64,000 nt of DNA. Source: Saturnia japonica (Eukaryota; Arthropoda; Insecta; Lepidoptera; Saturniidae). The notes below the pieces were generated by a model. The model did no database searches, was not told where the DNA came from, and saw nothing but the letters and a program-made list of their open reading frames with translations. The stretch spans positions 1 to 64,000 of the forward strand of contig JAVKPJ010000049.1 in NCBI GenBank assembly GCA_033032175.1. Reading direction: 5' to 3'. The first letter of the stretch is position 1. Every line of letters starts with the position of its first letter. This document shows positions 55,062 to 64,000 of this stretch, piece by piece. The translations under genes were made by a program, and so were the position numbers.

Positions 55062-57123
55062 ATGAGCCAAACTTTACCAAAACAAAAAAAAATTAGTGTA
55101 AGACATAGTAGTAAGAATAATGAAGAAGGGAGCAAACGGGCCGATTTGCCACTCAGTGATGGCTGGAGATAGAAAACGTCCTATATCTCGATGACGTCAT
55201 CGACGAGATCTCACAAATCTCGACCGTGTCATCCGGCGAGGTTTCTGGTGTGGTTGGGGGGACAGGGAAGCGGACTTATGGGTCCCGGTTTGCGGCATTG
55301 GAGGTAGAAGAAGATGAGGCAAAAGTGCCCAAACAAAACATGGCCAAAAGAGGAACGGCCCGTTTTCAGGGCGATCAAGAAGCGCGGGTCGCTCAATTCT
55401 TAAGAAAACCTGCGCTGAAGATTCCTATCTGAAGGAAAGAGATGGTGAAAGGGGCGCAAATGTCGAAGTCAGTGGGGCAATGATGAGCGAGGGGGATACC
55501 AGTGCAGATTCCTTAGATGCTGAAGCACTAAGGACGCGCACGGAGGGTGGGGTGTCCACCATTTTGGAGGTTTGCCGCACCTCTGGAAACTTGAAGGGGA
55601 CGGCAATCAAGGCTCTCAAAGGTGCGGCCAAAGAACTAAAAGAGGTGGTTGAAGCGCTTATGGAACGCACCGTCAGTAAGGAGACAGCCCGCCTTGGGAG
55701 GGAAACAAGGGTGCTCCGTAAGCAAGTCGATGACCTCAAGAAAGAGGTCCTTGCGTGGAAGCGGGAGGCTGATTCGAGGCTGATTATGCCGCCTCCTCCT
55801 CCTCCTCCTTTGCAGCCAGAGCGGAATGAGGTGCCTCCCCCTTGCTGGGAAAAGGCCTTGGCGGACGCGGTGGTTGGATTGGAGCGGTCCATTCGCTCCG
55901 CTGTTGGGGAAGTCCTAGACGCCCGATTCGACAGCCTGGAAGGTGGATGGACGGCTCCTTCCAAAACAGGTCAGGCGCCCACCGCTGGCGAGTGATAAAA
56001 GGCAACCTGCAGCAAGGCGCAGTTCTTTCCGCTGGAACTGTCCTTCCCAGCTCTGCCAGTACTAGTGCGAGGCCTTCTCCATCAGGAGCTAAAAGGCCCC
56101 GACTCGCGTCCCGGATAAGGCCTGAGAGAACGGCTACGCCCACTCCCACTCCATCACATACGGAGTGGCCCGCTCTCCCGGGCATGAAGCTTCTCGGGGC
56201 CCCATCGGAGGTTGATTTGGAGGCCTGGACCACGGTGGTCCGTCGGCCGAAAAAGAAAAAGAACAAGGCCCCAGCTGCGCTGATAGCTGCTCCCCCGCCC
56301 CTAAAAAGAAGGGTGGCAGGAAGGGGCTCAGCCGAAGATGCCTTCCGTGCCACAGTCGGCGGCTGTTATGATAACGTTGCAGCCGGAGGCTGTGGCGAGG
56401 GGCGTTTCCTATTCGGCGGCCGTCTTAAGGGCGAGGGAGGTGGTCAAGCTGGGGGAACTTGGGATAGATGAACTGAAGCTTCGCACGACCGCCGCTGGAG
56501 CCAGGCTGATCGAGATCAGCGGCTCTGAGGTGAAACAAAGGCGGCTGGCCTGGCTGCGCAGTTGCAAGTAGCTCTTGCGGAAGTGGCAGTGATATCCAGG
56601 CCAGTCAAACGGCGGAGCTTCGGATCATCGGCATTGATGACTCCGTGAGCCAGGATGAATTAAAGGTCACCGTTGCGCAAAAGACCGGATGTGAGCCGGC
56701 CCTCATTAGGTTGGATCCATCCGGCAGGATTGGGGTGGGGGAGTGGCACTAGTGTCACTCCCCGTGGCTGAAGCCAAAAAGTTGGCAGAGGCGGGGCGCT
56801 TTCTCGTTGGCTGGAGTGTGGTCCGGGTCCAACCGCTGCAGGAGAAACCCCTGAGGTGTTTCAGGTGTATGGGCCTGGGCCACACTCGCCCGATGTGCGA
56901 GGCCATGGACGATAGGAGCGCCCTGTGTTACAGGTGTGGGGGGCCTGGCCATGCGGCGGCAGAGTGTGCAGCAACCAAGCTGCACTGCGCCGTATGCGCC
57001 GCCGCTGAAAACCAGCGGACCATTATATGGGGGGGCGAAGTGTAAGCCCCCATCACCCAAGAGGAGGCCCCCTGGGGCTGGTCTTGGAGGCCTAGGTCGG
57101 AGGTAGTTGGTACGGCTCGGTAA
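55062..57123 (+). pseudogene. C2 ORF1, Gag-like protein (several frameshifts)
   Basis: ATG 55062 (MSQTLPKQKK) resembles the A1 start but reaches a stop near 55170. The family C N-terminal piece follows at about 55226-55405 (SGEVSGVVGGTGKRTYGS). The main domain from about 55402 has SGNLKGTAIKALKGAAKELK and a Pro run. Further shifts lie near 55945, 56300, 56530 and 56620. The knuckles CFRCMGLGHTRPMC and CYRCGGPGHAAAEC are intact near 56855-56975. The stop overlaps ORF2 as TAATG at 57121-57125. Confidence 0.82.
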
Positions 57124-60100
57124 TGCAGCACAACCGTACCAACTGCCTCCAGGGGAATCTTAACCACTCCGCCACTGCACAAGACTTATTTGTGCAATCA
57201 GTGGCGGAGTGGAGTATCAATATTGCGGTGGCTGCGGAGCCGTACTGTGTCCCTGCCCAACCTTATTGGGCGGGTGACATTGACGGCTCCGTGGCAAATT
57301 ATTGTAGGGGGTCCCCCCTCTCCTTCAAGGAGAGGGGCTCGGGGTTCGTGGCTGCCGCCTGGGGGGGATACGGTGTGGTGGGGGTCTATTTCTCCCCCAA
57401 CCGACCCCTGAGGGAGTTCGAGGTGTTCCTCGACTCCCTGGGGCCGGTGGTTAGGCGGCTGTCACCGCTCCCCATTGTCCTGCTTGGCGACTTTAACGCC
57501 AAGTCACGGGCATGGGGAGCGGTTGTCACGGACCCTAGAGGGGCAGTGGTGGAGGAGTGGGCAGTCCAGGTTGGGCTGTCCCTCCTCAACCGAGGGACTG
57601 TGCACACGTGCGTGCGACAGAACGGAGGGTCCGTGGTGGACGTCTCCTTCGCCACGCCGTCTGTCGCACGCCGTGTGCAGGATTGGAGAGTGCTGGAGGA
57701 GGTGGAGACCCTGTCAGACCACCGGTATATCCGGTTTGGGGTCTCCACCTCCTCAGAGGTGCCGGCGCGCCGGGCTCCGGGGGGGGCTAACTTCCCCCGA
57801 TGGGTGGTGGGCCGCCTCAATCGGCAGCTTGCTGAAGAGGCGGCCATCGTCCAGAGCTGGCGTGCGCCGGTTCCCAGTGAGGAAGATATCGACGCGATCG
57901 CGGGCCGTTTCCGTAAGGCCCTTACGGCGGTCTGCGACGCGTCGATGCCGCGGGGCAACAACCGCCCGCATAGCAGGCGGGCGGTGTATTGGTGGACCCC
58001 CGAGATTGCCGATCTCCGGGTGGCCTGCTCCGCGGCGAGGCGGCAACTTCAGCGCTGCCGCCGGCGGCAAACCCGTATAGGGGGGAGGAGGCCCGGCTGC
58101 TTGGCCACTACAGGGAAGCCAGGAAGTCCCTGCAGGTGGCCATCAGCCGGGCAAAGGATGAGCAGTGGGAGGAGCTCCTTAGGACCCTGGATAGGGACCC
58201 GTGGGGGCGCCCGTACCGGGTTGCCCGGAAGAAGTTCCGGGGGCAGGCGCCCCCTTTAACGGAGTCCCTGGACTCAGAGGTCCTGGGGAGGGTCGTGGCC
58301 ACGTTGCTGCCCGACCCTCCGGAGCTCCCCCCGCCCCCCATGTTAGATGGGAGTGTTGCGGAGGAGCTGTTGCCACCCCCCCCCGTCACTGAGCAGGAGA
58401 TGGGGTCGGTGGTGGAGCGCCTCCGCAACAAGCGGAGGGCGCCAGGCCCGGACGGGGTTCCGGGCCAGGTTTTAAGTGTGGCGCTGAACCACATGGGGGT
58501 AGAGCTTCGGGAGCTATTCAACCGATGTTTGTCGGTTGGACGGTTCCCGAAGCTCTGGAAGATGGGGCGACTCTGCCTTCTGGGGAAGAAGGGTCGCCCC
58601 CCCCGGACTGCCCGTCCTCGTACCGGCCCCTTGTGCTGCTGGACGACACGGGGAAGATGCTGGAGCGTATTCTGGCGTCTCGTGTCGTCCGGCACATGGC
58701 GGAAGTGGGGCCGGTACTTTCGGACCGGCAGTTTGGTTTCCGGAGAGGGCGTTCAACGCTGGACGCCCTCTCCACCCTGAAGGAGTGGTCCGCGGAGGCG
58801 ACCGAGGGGGGAGATAGGCTGTTGGCGGTGTCGATCGACATCGCCAACGCCTTCAACAGTCTGCCGCACGGTGTTATACGGGAGGCGCTCCGGTTTTTCG
58901 GAGTGCCCTCGTACCTGCGGCGGCTGTTGGGGGACTACCTCCAGGGCAGGGAGGTCGCCTTCGTGGACGGAAGGGGGGCTGTGGTCCGGCGCCGCACTGG
59001 GTGTGGGGTTCCACAGGGGTCGGTGTTGGGGCCGCTCCTGTGGAATATGGGCTATGACTGGGTGCTCCGCGTAGCGCTCCCTTCGGGGATTCGCGTGTTG
59101 TGCTACGCGGACGACACACTAGTCGTAGCCCGGGGGGGTTCTTTTGGAGAGGTGGCGCGCCTGGCCACTGAGGGCGCTGCCCTCGTGGTCGGGCGCATAA
59201 AGGCGTTGGGCCTTAGGGTGGCGGCCGAGAAGACCGAGGCCATGCTTTTTCATGGGCCTCGGTGTGGGCCGCCTCCTGGGGCCCACATCTACGTAGAGGG
59301 GTGAGGGTCCGGGTTGGGGCCCAGATGAAATATCTGGGCCTCATCCTGGACGGACGATGGCGGTTCGAGTCCCACTTTAAGGGACTCGAACCGCGGATAG
59401 TGGGAGCGGCGGCGGCTCTCGGCCGGCTTCTCCCGAATTCGGGGGGGCGGGCGCGAGCTGTCGCCGTTTGTTCGCGGGGGTCGTGCGGAGCATGGCCGTC
59501 TACGGGGCACCGATCTGGTCGGATGCTCTCAGTGCCACGAACAGACGCATACTGCGTGCTACGCAGCGTGTCGTGGCGCTGAGGGTAATTCGCGGGTACC
59601 GATCGGTGTCCGCGGGGGCGGCCTTGGTTCTTTGCCGGCTCCCCGCCGTGGGAGCTGGAGGCGGAGGTGCTCGCCGCCGTGTACAAATTCACGGCGGCGA
59701 GGAGAGGGTTAGGGGAGCCTCCAGCTCCCACGGAGATTGACAGGGTCAGGCGAGAGGCCCGGGAAAATGTTTTCGGGAGGTGGGAGGAGGACCTGGCGGA
59801 CGCGCGTTATGGGCGTTATACCATAGACGCCGTCCGCCCGGTCCTCCGACAGTGGTGTACGAGGGAGCGTGGCTCCCTGAGCTTTAGGCTTGTGCAGGTA
59901 CTATCCGGACATGGTTGCTTCGGATGGTACCTGCACAAGATTGCCAGGAGGAACCGAACACTACGTGCCACGAGTGCGGGGCTGCAGAAGACACGGCGCA
60001 GCACACTCTCTCCGAGTGTGCTGCGTGGGTGGGGCAGCGCCGCACTCTGGCCGTAGATGTGGGAGGAGACCTCTCGCTGCCGAGTGTGGTGAGAGCCATG

Positions 60101-60271
60101 CTCGGCAGCGAGAATGCATGGAAGGCGATGGCCTCCTTCTGCGAGGAAGTCATCTCGCAGAAGGAGGCTGCGGAGAGGGCACGCGAGGGGGATCCCCTGA
60201 GCGGCCCTCTCCGACAAAGAAGAACGGGTGGCAGGAGGAGGCGGTTCATTCGCCAACTCCCGCCACCCTAG
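57123..60271 (+). pseudogene. C2 ORF2, endonuclease-reverse transcriptase (several frameshifts)
   Basis: It is open from ATG 57123 through the endonuclease (QGNLNHS, AEPYC, GDFNAK, SDHRYIRFGV) to about 58075, then broken there and near 58600, 59300, 59450, 59630 and 59955. RT motifs (QFGFRRGRSTLDAL, IDIANAFN, GVPQGSVLGPLLWN, YADDTLVVA) and the C-terminal CCHC region are present in pieces. At the two points where C1 is broken, this copy has the other reading, which helps locate the C1 indels. Confidence 0.86.
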
Positions 60272-60572
60272 CCGAGCCAGAGGAGACGGGTCGGGGGGCC
60301 GTCTTCTCATTGCACAGGCTCGGCGGACGGAGGAGACGGCTAGGGTGTACTGAGCCGTCTCCTATTTAGGCCGGGGCCCGGTTCAGCCGGGCCGGCCGCC
60401 GGGGCGGCGCGGCAGAATGCCAGCGCAGTGCCCGCGTCGCCCCAGTATGGCGGCGGATGGTACACCGTGGAGTTTTAGTGAGTAGGAGTCTCACATAACC
60501 ACTCGTCCCCCCGGGCGGGTGTGTACCCATGATGGGTTTCTCCACGTTAAAAAAAAAAAAAAAAAAAAAAAA

Positions 60573-60594
60573 GGTTAGGTTAGGTTAGGTTAGG
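60573..60594 (+). repeat. telomeric (GGTTA)n spacer
   Basis: About four TTAGG units follow the C2 poly(A) and run into a poly-T tract that is the poly(A) of an inverted LINE. Confidence 0.95.
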
Positions 60595-62677
60595 TTTTTT
60601 TTTTTTTTTTTTTTTTTTTTTATAGTCCCCAGTGAGCCTCTAACATAATCAGAGATCTTGTCTACAGTATAAATAATTTTTTTTACAGTCTCAATTCTTA
60701 TTTTTTCCTATACTTCTACTTATCCTCTAGTCCCCTATTCCTATACATCTCCCTTTATTTATTTATTATCGCATTCTTTATTAAATTCTTATCACTAAAT
60801 ACAACAATCCTTATATACATAACAGAGCATAGTTATAATTCGTCACGATGCAGATATTAGACTTATATAGTGTGTACAAATTCCTTATCATCTAGGACAA
60901 TACAAACATTTTATAACAAGTCAATAGTAAAATAGTCAAGAATAGTCAAAATATCAAAAATAGTCAAAAAGTCAAAACATAAAAACACTGACAACAAACA
61001 TTTAATCCAAATTCTATATGCTATAATTCTTATTTATTTCTCCTTTTTTGCCACATTACAACCTTTTCCAAGAATTCCATGAGAATAGCTCTAGTATCAT
61101 CCTCCGCCATCCAAACCGATAACGTGCCGAGGTCCACCCTACAGCCTAGCCTTTGCTCGAGGTCATACCTGGACGAGCCGAAACGTGGACAATCCATAAT
61201 TAGGTGAAAGATTGTCTCGGCAATATCCGAGTCGCATTCACACGCGGGACTGTCCCTGATCTTGAAGCGGTGCAGGTACGCAGCGAATCCTCCGTGGCCT
61301 GTGATTGCCTGGACATGGGCGGGTAACAGTTTGGCCTTCCTCACCACACGGTGTGCATCAGCCACACTAGGGAAGAAGGCCCGCGTCACCTCGCCCGTGT
61401 CAGAGGACTCATAGCGTACCTGCCACTTAAGGACAGTCTCCTCTCGTATTATCTTCTTTGCATAAGACACCGGATACCGATCGTAGTCAGCCACCGATTT
61501 TTTTGGGCAGCTCTCTTCGCCAATTGGTCGGCTCGCTCGTTACCCGCGGTGCCGACATGAGCCCTAACCCAGTGCAGTCGAACGGATCTTCCCCCTGCAC
61601 GGATTTCCCGGAGAGCCAGCTGCGTTGCAAGAGCCAGGCGGTGTGGCGGGGCCGGTTTGCCAGCATCTCCAGCGACGACTTAGAGTCGCTGTAGATGCTG
61701 ACATCCTCGTCTCTAGCCTTTTTGACCGCCTGTACCGCTCTATACAACGCATATAGCTCTGCCTGGAAAACCGTGCAGAAGGACTCCAGGCGAAAAGTAG
61801 AGAACCTGGCCTCTTGCCCCTCCCTCCACCAGGTCAAGGCGGCTCCCACTCCACTATCTATCTTACTACCATCTGTGAAGATAGCGGAGCCGCCCGACTC
61901 CGGAGGGGCTTCCATGCTCTCATACTTTTCCCCTTCGCACTCCACCGGATGAGGGTACTCGGCGAAGGTTACTGGCCGCTCCATTTCTCGACCGACCACG
62001 ATCTCGTCCAGGAGCTCGCCCCTCTTGATACGGTATAGCCTGTGCACCTCTTGGGCACGGAGGTCCAACGGGAGCAAGTCTGCCAGAACTATTGCCGCGG
62101 TCAGCGATACCGTGCGGTACGACCTGCAGATTTTTTGGGCGAAGCCCCTCTGCAGTGAGCCCAATTATTTCCGCAGCGAAATTTTTTCCGCTGCAGGGCC
62201 CCAAACATTTGCTGCGTACAGCACGATAGGCTCTATCACCGCAACGTATATTATCCTAACAATCTCCGAGTTCAGACCCCAGCTCACCTTTGCTGCACAT
62301 GCCAACTGCTTATAGATGTCCGCAGCCTTCTTACAGGCAGCAGTGACATGTGCCCCAAAAGTGAGCTTGTCATCGATGATCAGGCCTAACAGTCGAATCT
62401 TGGTTTCCAGCTGCACCCTCACTCCGCCCATGATAATGACTGGAGCGTCAAACTTAAGCCTCCTTGTGAAGACCATAGCCTTTGTCTTCTGTGGCGCGAA
62501 GGAAAGCTTATTTCTGACGCCCCAGTCCATCACAGTCTGCAGAGTAAGGGCCGCGTTCTCCTGAATAGACCTGACCTCCTTCCCGGAGAAAATTAGGACA
62601 ACATCGTCCGCAAATGCCTGACAGTACACTCCCATGGACACGAGCTCCACCAACAGGGAGTCGAGTATAATGTTCCA
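60595..62677 (-). mobile_element. inverted, 5'-truncated LINE with RNase H domain
   Basis: The element lies on the minus strand with its poly(A) at 60595-60621 (as T), a 3' UTR of about 400 AT-rich bases (60622-61029), and an ORF2 remnant up to about 62677. It has a different base composition from the array and is the only one in the opposite orientation. The presence of RNase H and the CX1CX8HX4C motif place it in the I/R1/LOA-like group. It is joined on the right directly to family A ORF2 sequence, with no telomeric repeat between. Confidence 0.85.
61030..62677 (-). pseudogene. LINE ORF2 remnant: RT C-terminal part, RNase H, zinc motif
   Basis: Reading leftward from 62677, the fragment begins inside the RT (NIILDSLLVELVSMG), followed by AFADDVVLIFSG (the YADD equivalent) and the thumb region. 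RNase H follows with IFTDGSKIDSGVGAAL, QAELYALYRAV and IYSDSKSSLEML. The end has FKIRDSPACECDSDIAETIF with a following His and Cys. Frames change near 62165 (between RT and the next part) and near 61500 at an A-run. The upstream part of ORF2 is missing. It is not functional. Confidence 0.87.
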
Positions 62678-63682
62678 CGATCTCCTTCGAGGCGGCCTCC
62701 CTACTGGCCGGATCTCCGCCATGGGATCTGGAGGCGGAAGCCCTCGCGTCGCTCTACAGGTGGCGCGGGGAGGCGTTGGAGAGAGGAATACGACCTGCGC
62801 CTCGTGAGATCGAGGCGCGGAGGGCAGAGCTCCACCAGATCCTGGTCATGGCGGAGTGGGACCGACGACTGGACCACCCCAGCGCCGGCGTGACGACCGT
62901 CGAGGCCGTGAGGCCTCATTTGACGGCATGGGTACGGAGGCGGCACGGCACCCTAACCTTCCGGCTGACGCAGGTGCTCTCGGGACACGGATGTTTCGGG
63001 AGTTACCTGTGTCGCATAGGCCGAGAGCCAACAGCTGGGGTGCCATCATTGTGGCTGCGCGGTCGATAACGCGCAGCACACATTGGCCGCCTGTCCCGCA
63101 TGGGACTCGTCACGCCGCGACCTCATCGCGGCTATAGGGCCCGATCTCTCACTCCCGACCATCGTTTCGTCCATGGTTGAGAGTGAGAGCGGGTGGAACT
63201 CCGTCGCCTCATTCTGCGAGGACGTCATGCTCGCAAAGGAGGCGGCGGAGAGGGAGAGGGAGCAGACGTCAGAGCTCCCCTCCCGCGGTCGACGAACCCG
63301 GCGGCGCAGGGTCAGGAATGACCTCCTGCCGCCGTAAAAACGGCCTGCGGGTGTCGGACGCGGGCACGTCCTTCGCCCTTGCAGCTAATGCACAGGCCCG
63401 AGGCGTGGCGCATCAGTGTTTCGATGCGCCCCTCGTAGGTTCGTCGGAGGGTGTCACACACATCTCGACCCCTCAGACCGCTGAAGGTGGCCCTTATGAG
63501 GGGCCTACACCCGTCGGGCGAGTAGAAGTAATGCGTAAGCTGTCCCTACTCCCCGGCCAAATGGGTGAAAGAGGAACACCGTGGGGTTTTAGTCAGTAAG
63601 AGTCTGACATACCCCTCTCGAGCTGCCCGGCTCGGGAGGCGGATCCATGCAGGATTTCCCCACGTAAAAAAAAAAAAAAAAA
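62678..63682 (+). mobile_element. A4: family A 3' portion, duplicate of 46291-47296
   Basis: It begins inside ORF2 at CGATCTCCTTCGAGGCGGCC with no telomeric repeat or TGCGA leader before it. It contains the ORF2 C-terminus, 3' UTR, four-stem fold and poly(A) (63666-63682). It matches 46291-47296 almost base for base; I see only two single-base indels (46464 and 63040). The identity continues across the poly(A), the spacer and into B4. Confidence 0.92.
62689..63337 (+). pseudogene. A4 ORF2 C-terminal fragment
   Basis: The fragment is open from the SFEAASLLAGSPPWDLEAEA region. An extra G near 63040 shifts the frame in front of the zinc motif. The end (SVASFCEDVMLAKEAAERER to the stop) is intact. 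There are no catalytic motifs. Confidence 0.88.
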
Positions 63683-63691
63683 GGTTAGGTT
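63683..63691 (+). repeat. telomeric spacer
   Basis: GGTTAGGTT lies between A4 and B4, identical to 47297-47305. Confidence 0.96.
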
Positions 63692-64000
63692 TGCGAGGGG
63701 TCGAGCAGGCGTGATGAGGTACTTGTATCTCTGATCTGCAGGAGGTGGACCCACAGGCGCAATACAGTTCTTTCCTTTTGGAGAGAACCTTAGCCTGCCA
63801 CCTCAAGACCGTAGTGCGTGGTGAAGAGCCACATCCTTCTCGAGGTGACCCTGTCTCGCTGAACACTACGGATCTAGGCTGGAGAGCCGATAAACACTCC
63901 TAGGTGTGGCGTGTGAGCAGCGCACTCAGTACCGGGTTGGGGCCGATGAGGCTCAAGTTGAGTCCCAAGGGCCCAATTCCGGGGAGCGGCTGGCGGGAGT
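63692..64000 (+). mobile_element. B4: family B 5' leader, continues past the window
   Basis: The 309 bases are the same as B2 47306 onward, including the B2-specific changes TCCTAGGTGTGG and GATGAGGCTCAAG. Only the leader is visible; ORF1 would start about 60 bases beyond the window. Confidence 0.92.

Larger units (their letters stand above)
54560..60572 (+). mobile_element. C2: full-length family C copy with A-type leader
   Basis: The copy has a ribozyme (54560-54637), then an A1-like leader (GCGAGGAAGAAAACC module and GTGGGATAAACAATGAG start context), ORF1 (55062-57123) and ORF2 (57123-60271) of family C with many frameshifts, the C-type 3' UTR and poly(A) (60549-60572). The leader is unrelated to that of C1, although ORFs and 3' UTR are closely related. 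Confidence 0.88.

Noticed and set aside
6891..63691. CRISPR-like or satellite array with regular spacers
   Set aside because: The repeats are telomeric pentamers and hexamers between retrotransposons of several kb, with no unique short spacers. The organism is eukaryotic.

Overview
The window is an insect chromosome end, or the subtelomere next to one. The (TTAGG)n telomeric repeat, the mariner/IS630 transposon remnants and the TRAS/SART-like R1-clade retrotransposons all indicate an arthropod. A hymenopteran such as an ant is plausible but not proven from this sequence. I see no host protein-coding gene. Nearly every base belongs to a transposable element or to telomeric repeat.

Layout. Positions 1-2888 are AT-rich chromosomal sequence holding three mariner-type elements, all broken. 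Positions 2890-6893 hold an old, decayed R1-clade retrotransposon (E3) that is cut off at its 3' side and passes directly into telomeric repeat. From 6891 onward the window is a GC-rich, head-to-tail array of about 18 telomere-specific non-LTR retrotransposon copies. Each ends in poly(A) and is separated from the next by a short (GGTTA)n spacer. The G-rich strand reads left to right, so the right side is telomere-distal and all array elements point their poly(A) ends distally.

Families (my own names). A: A1 is full length, with intact ORF1 and ORF2; A2, A3 and A4 are truncated. B: B1 is full length but has YADD changed to YAGD; B2 is full length but frameshifted; B3 is truncated; B4 runs off the window. 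C: C1 and C2 have both ORFs with frameshifts; C3 is only a 3' UTR. D: a 3' UTR fragment only. G: six copies (G1-G6) that encode only the Gag-like ORF1 and lack ORF2 completely. The order is E3, C3, G1, G2, G3, A1, C1, G4, G5, G6, B1, D, A2, A3, B2, B3, C2, an antisense LINE, A4, B4.

How the parts fit. The G copies retain the last roughly 30 nt of ORF2 and the whole 3' UTR of family C. They therefore descend from a C-like element that lost about 3.1 kb of ORF2, and G1, G2 and G3 still carry long intact ORF1s. This is a Gag-only telomeric family living beside autonomous relatives, comparable in logic to Drosophila HeT-A with TART and to mammalian HAL1. Six copies (G1, G3, A1, G5, G6, C2) begin with a recognisable HDV-like self-cleaving ribozyme whose first nucleotide is (in G3, nearly) the element's 5' end. 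All 3' ends carry a four-stem RNA fold just before poly(A), whose stems covary between families A/B, C/G, C3 and D.

The right end (60595-64000) is rearranged. An inverted, 5'-truncated LINE is joined to a near-exact second copy of 46291-47618. Many frameshifts in the window are single-base indels in homopolymers, so some may be consensus errors rather than true decay.
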